Assembly: GCA_031378845.1 (NCBI GenBank)
Contig: JANNES010000018.1
Coordinates: 190,719 to 254,718 of the forward strand
From: JAJNPS01 sp031378845
GTDB taxonomy: Bacteria; Pseudomonadota; Alphaproteobacteria; Rhodobacterales; Rhodobacteraceae
Reading direction: 5' to 3'
DNA length: 64,000 bases
A program made the translations under genes and the position numbers. Numbering within the stretch: the first letter of the stretch is position 1; each line of letters starts with the position of its first letter. Positions 63,900-64,000 of the stretch are shown one piece after another. The notes below the pieces were generated by a model. That model worked only from the letters and a program-made list of their open reading frames with translations. It made no database searches and was not told the origin of the DNA.

Positions 63900-64000
63900 T
63901 TAGGCGACCTTCTGTTCGTAGGCCACGGGGGATTTCCAGCCGATCGCTGAGTGCCTTCGGCGGGGATTATAGAAGCCGTTGATGTATTCGAAGATCGCGA
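63900..64000 (-). CDS. IS3-family transposase, C-terminal end (partial)
   Basis: On the minus strand, 32 codons and a TAA (63902-63900) encode a sequence with IFEYINGFYNPRRRHS, then IGWKSPVAYEQ. This is the conserved end of the IS3-family OrfB integrase (DDE) domain, including the final Glu region of the YIxxYNxxRRHS motif. The rest lies beyond the window. It is the only mobile element seen. It lies 168 nt from the last chromosomal gene. Confidence 0.88.
   Translation of the reverse strand, partial: AIFEYINGFYNPRRRHSAIGWKSPVAYEQKVA

Noticed and set aside
63794..63982. A short open frame starting MAFGGQKF that runs into the IS end
   Set aside because: It has no clear ribosome binding site or homology I can name, and it reads into the transposon in the opposite orientation. 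At most it is a disrupted gene start.

Overview
The window is a contiguous piece of a high-GC alphaproteobacterial chromosome, most likely a Rhodobacterales (Roseobacter-group) genome. The evidence is the gene order nuoJ-K-L-M-N-birA-coaX-rnj, the pyrH-frr-uppS-cdsA-dxr-rseP-bamA-ompH-fabZ-lpxA-lpxI-lpxB block (LpxI rather than LpxH), an LpxA-type Gram-negative envelope, GcdH beside a LysR regulator, and the protein families themselves. Almost everything is chromosomal housekeeping. The only mobile element is the end of an IS3-family insertion sequence at the right edge. I found no rRNA, tRNA or CRISPR array.

Layout. 1-8,874 (+): the end of the complex I operon, running by overlaps into biotin ligase, type III pantothenate kinase and RNase J. 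8,987-20,517 (-): a short-chain dehydrogenase, a DUF1801 protein, purF-cvpA, radA, a PqiA-like protein, mlaF-mlaE, alr, dnaB, and pyrE/pyrC. 20,606-24,033 (-): a degenerate alpha/beta-hydrolase-like protein, a glycosyltransferase and glutaryl-CoA dehydrogenase, the last divergent from a LysR gene. 25,173-29,693: an OmpA-family protein with a long alanine-rich helical region, XdhC, IF-3 with a non-canonical AUA start, and a small alanine-rich membrane protein. 29,767-34,391: ferredoxin-NADP reductase and a sulfur assimilation operon (DUF2849-cysI-cysH-DUF934), divergent from an Lrp/AsnC regulator with a good Lrp-like operator between them. 34,452-37,859 (-): a P450, an EamA transporter, tpiA and an IscA-type carrier. 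37,882-39,330 (-): a DUF3307-SatD pair. 39,335-41,932: SufT, Ssb, a lytic transglycosylase and a YdeI/OmdA-like protein. 41,941-49,520 (-): a complete peptide-type ABC importer with an AraC regulator upstream. 49,748-50,626 (-): miaA. 50,745-62,951 (+): translation, isoprenoid, phospholipid, outer-membrane assembly and lipid A genes. 62,941-64,000: an alpha/beta-hydrolase-like gene and the IS end.

Most interesting locus. The SatD-like protein (38,592-39,227) keeps the skeleton of a class III nucleotidyl cyclase: two acidic metal-ligand motifs 42 residues apart and a GDV...R motif with the usual Asn replaced. It ends in a helix-turn-helix. It overlaps by 4 nt with a polytopic membrane protein (DUF3307) whose membrane segments carry three HxxxD/DxxxH motifs. 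Upstream lie three boxes at exactly 29-bp spacing, overlapping a well-spaced promoter whose predicted transcription start falls on the start codon, so the mRNA may be leaderless. I read this as a possible self-regulating, nucleotide-linked membrane system. That function is inference.

Other points of note are four copies of an interspersed GGGATATTT repeat, a 27-bp nested palindrome after rnj, three consecutive palindromes between xdhC and infC, a 45-residue membrane protein gene between rseP and bamA, and a perfect DnaA box just upstream of bamA.
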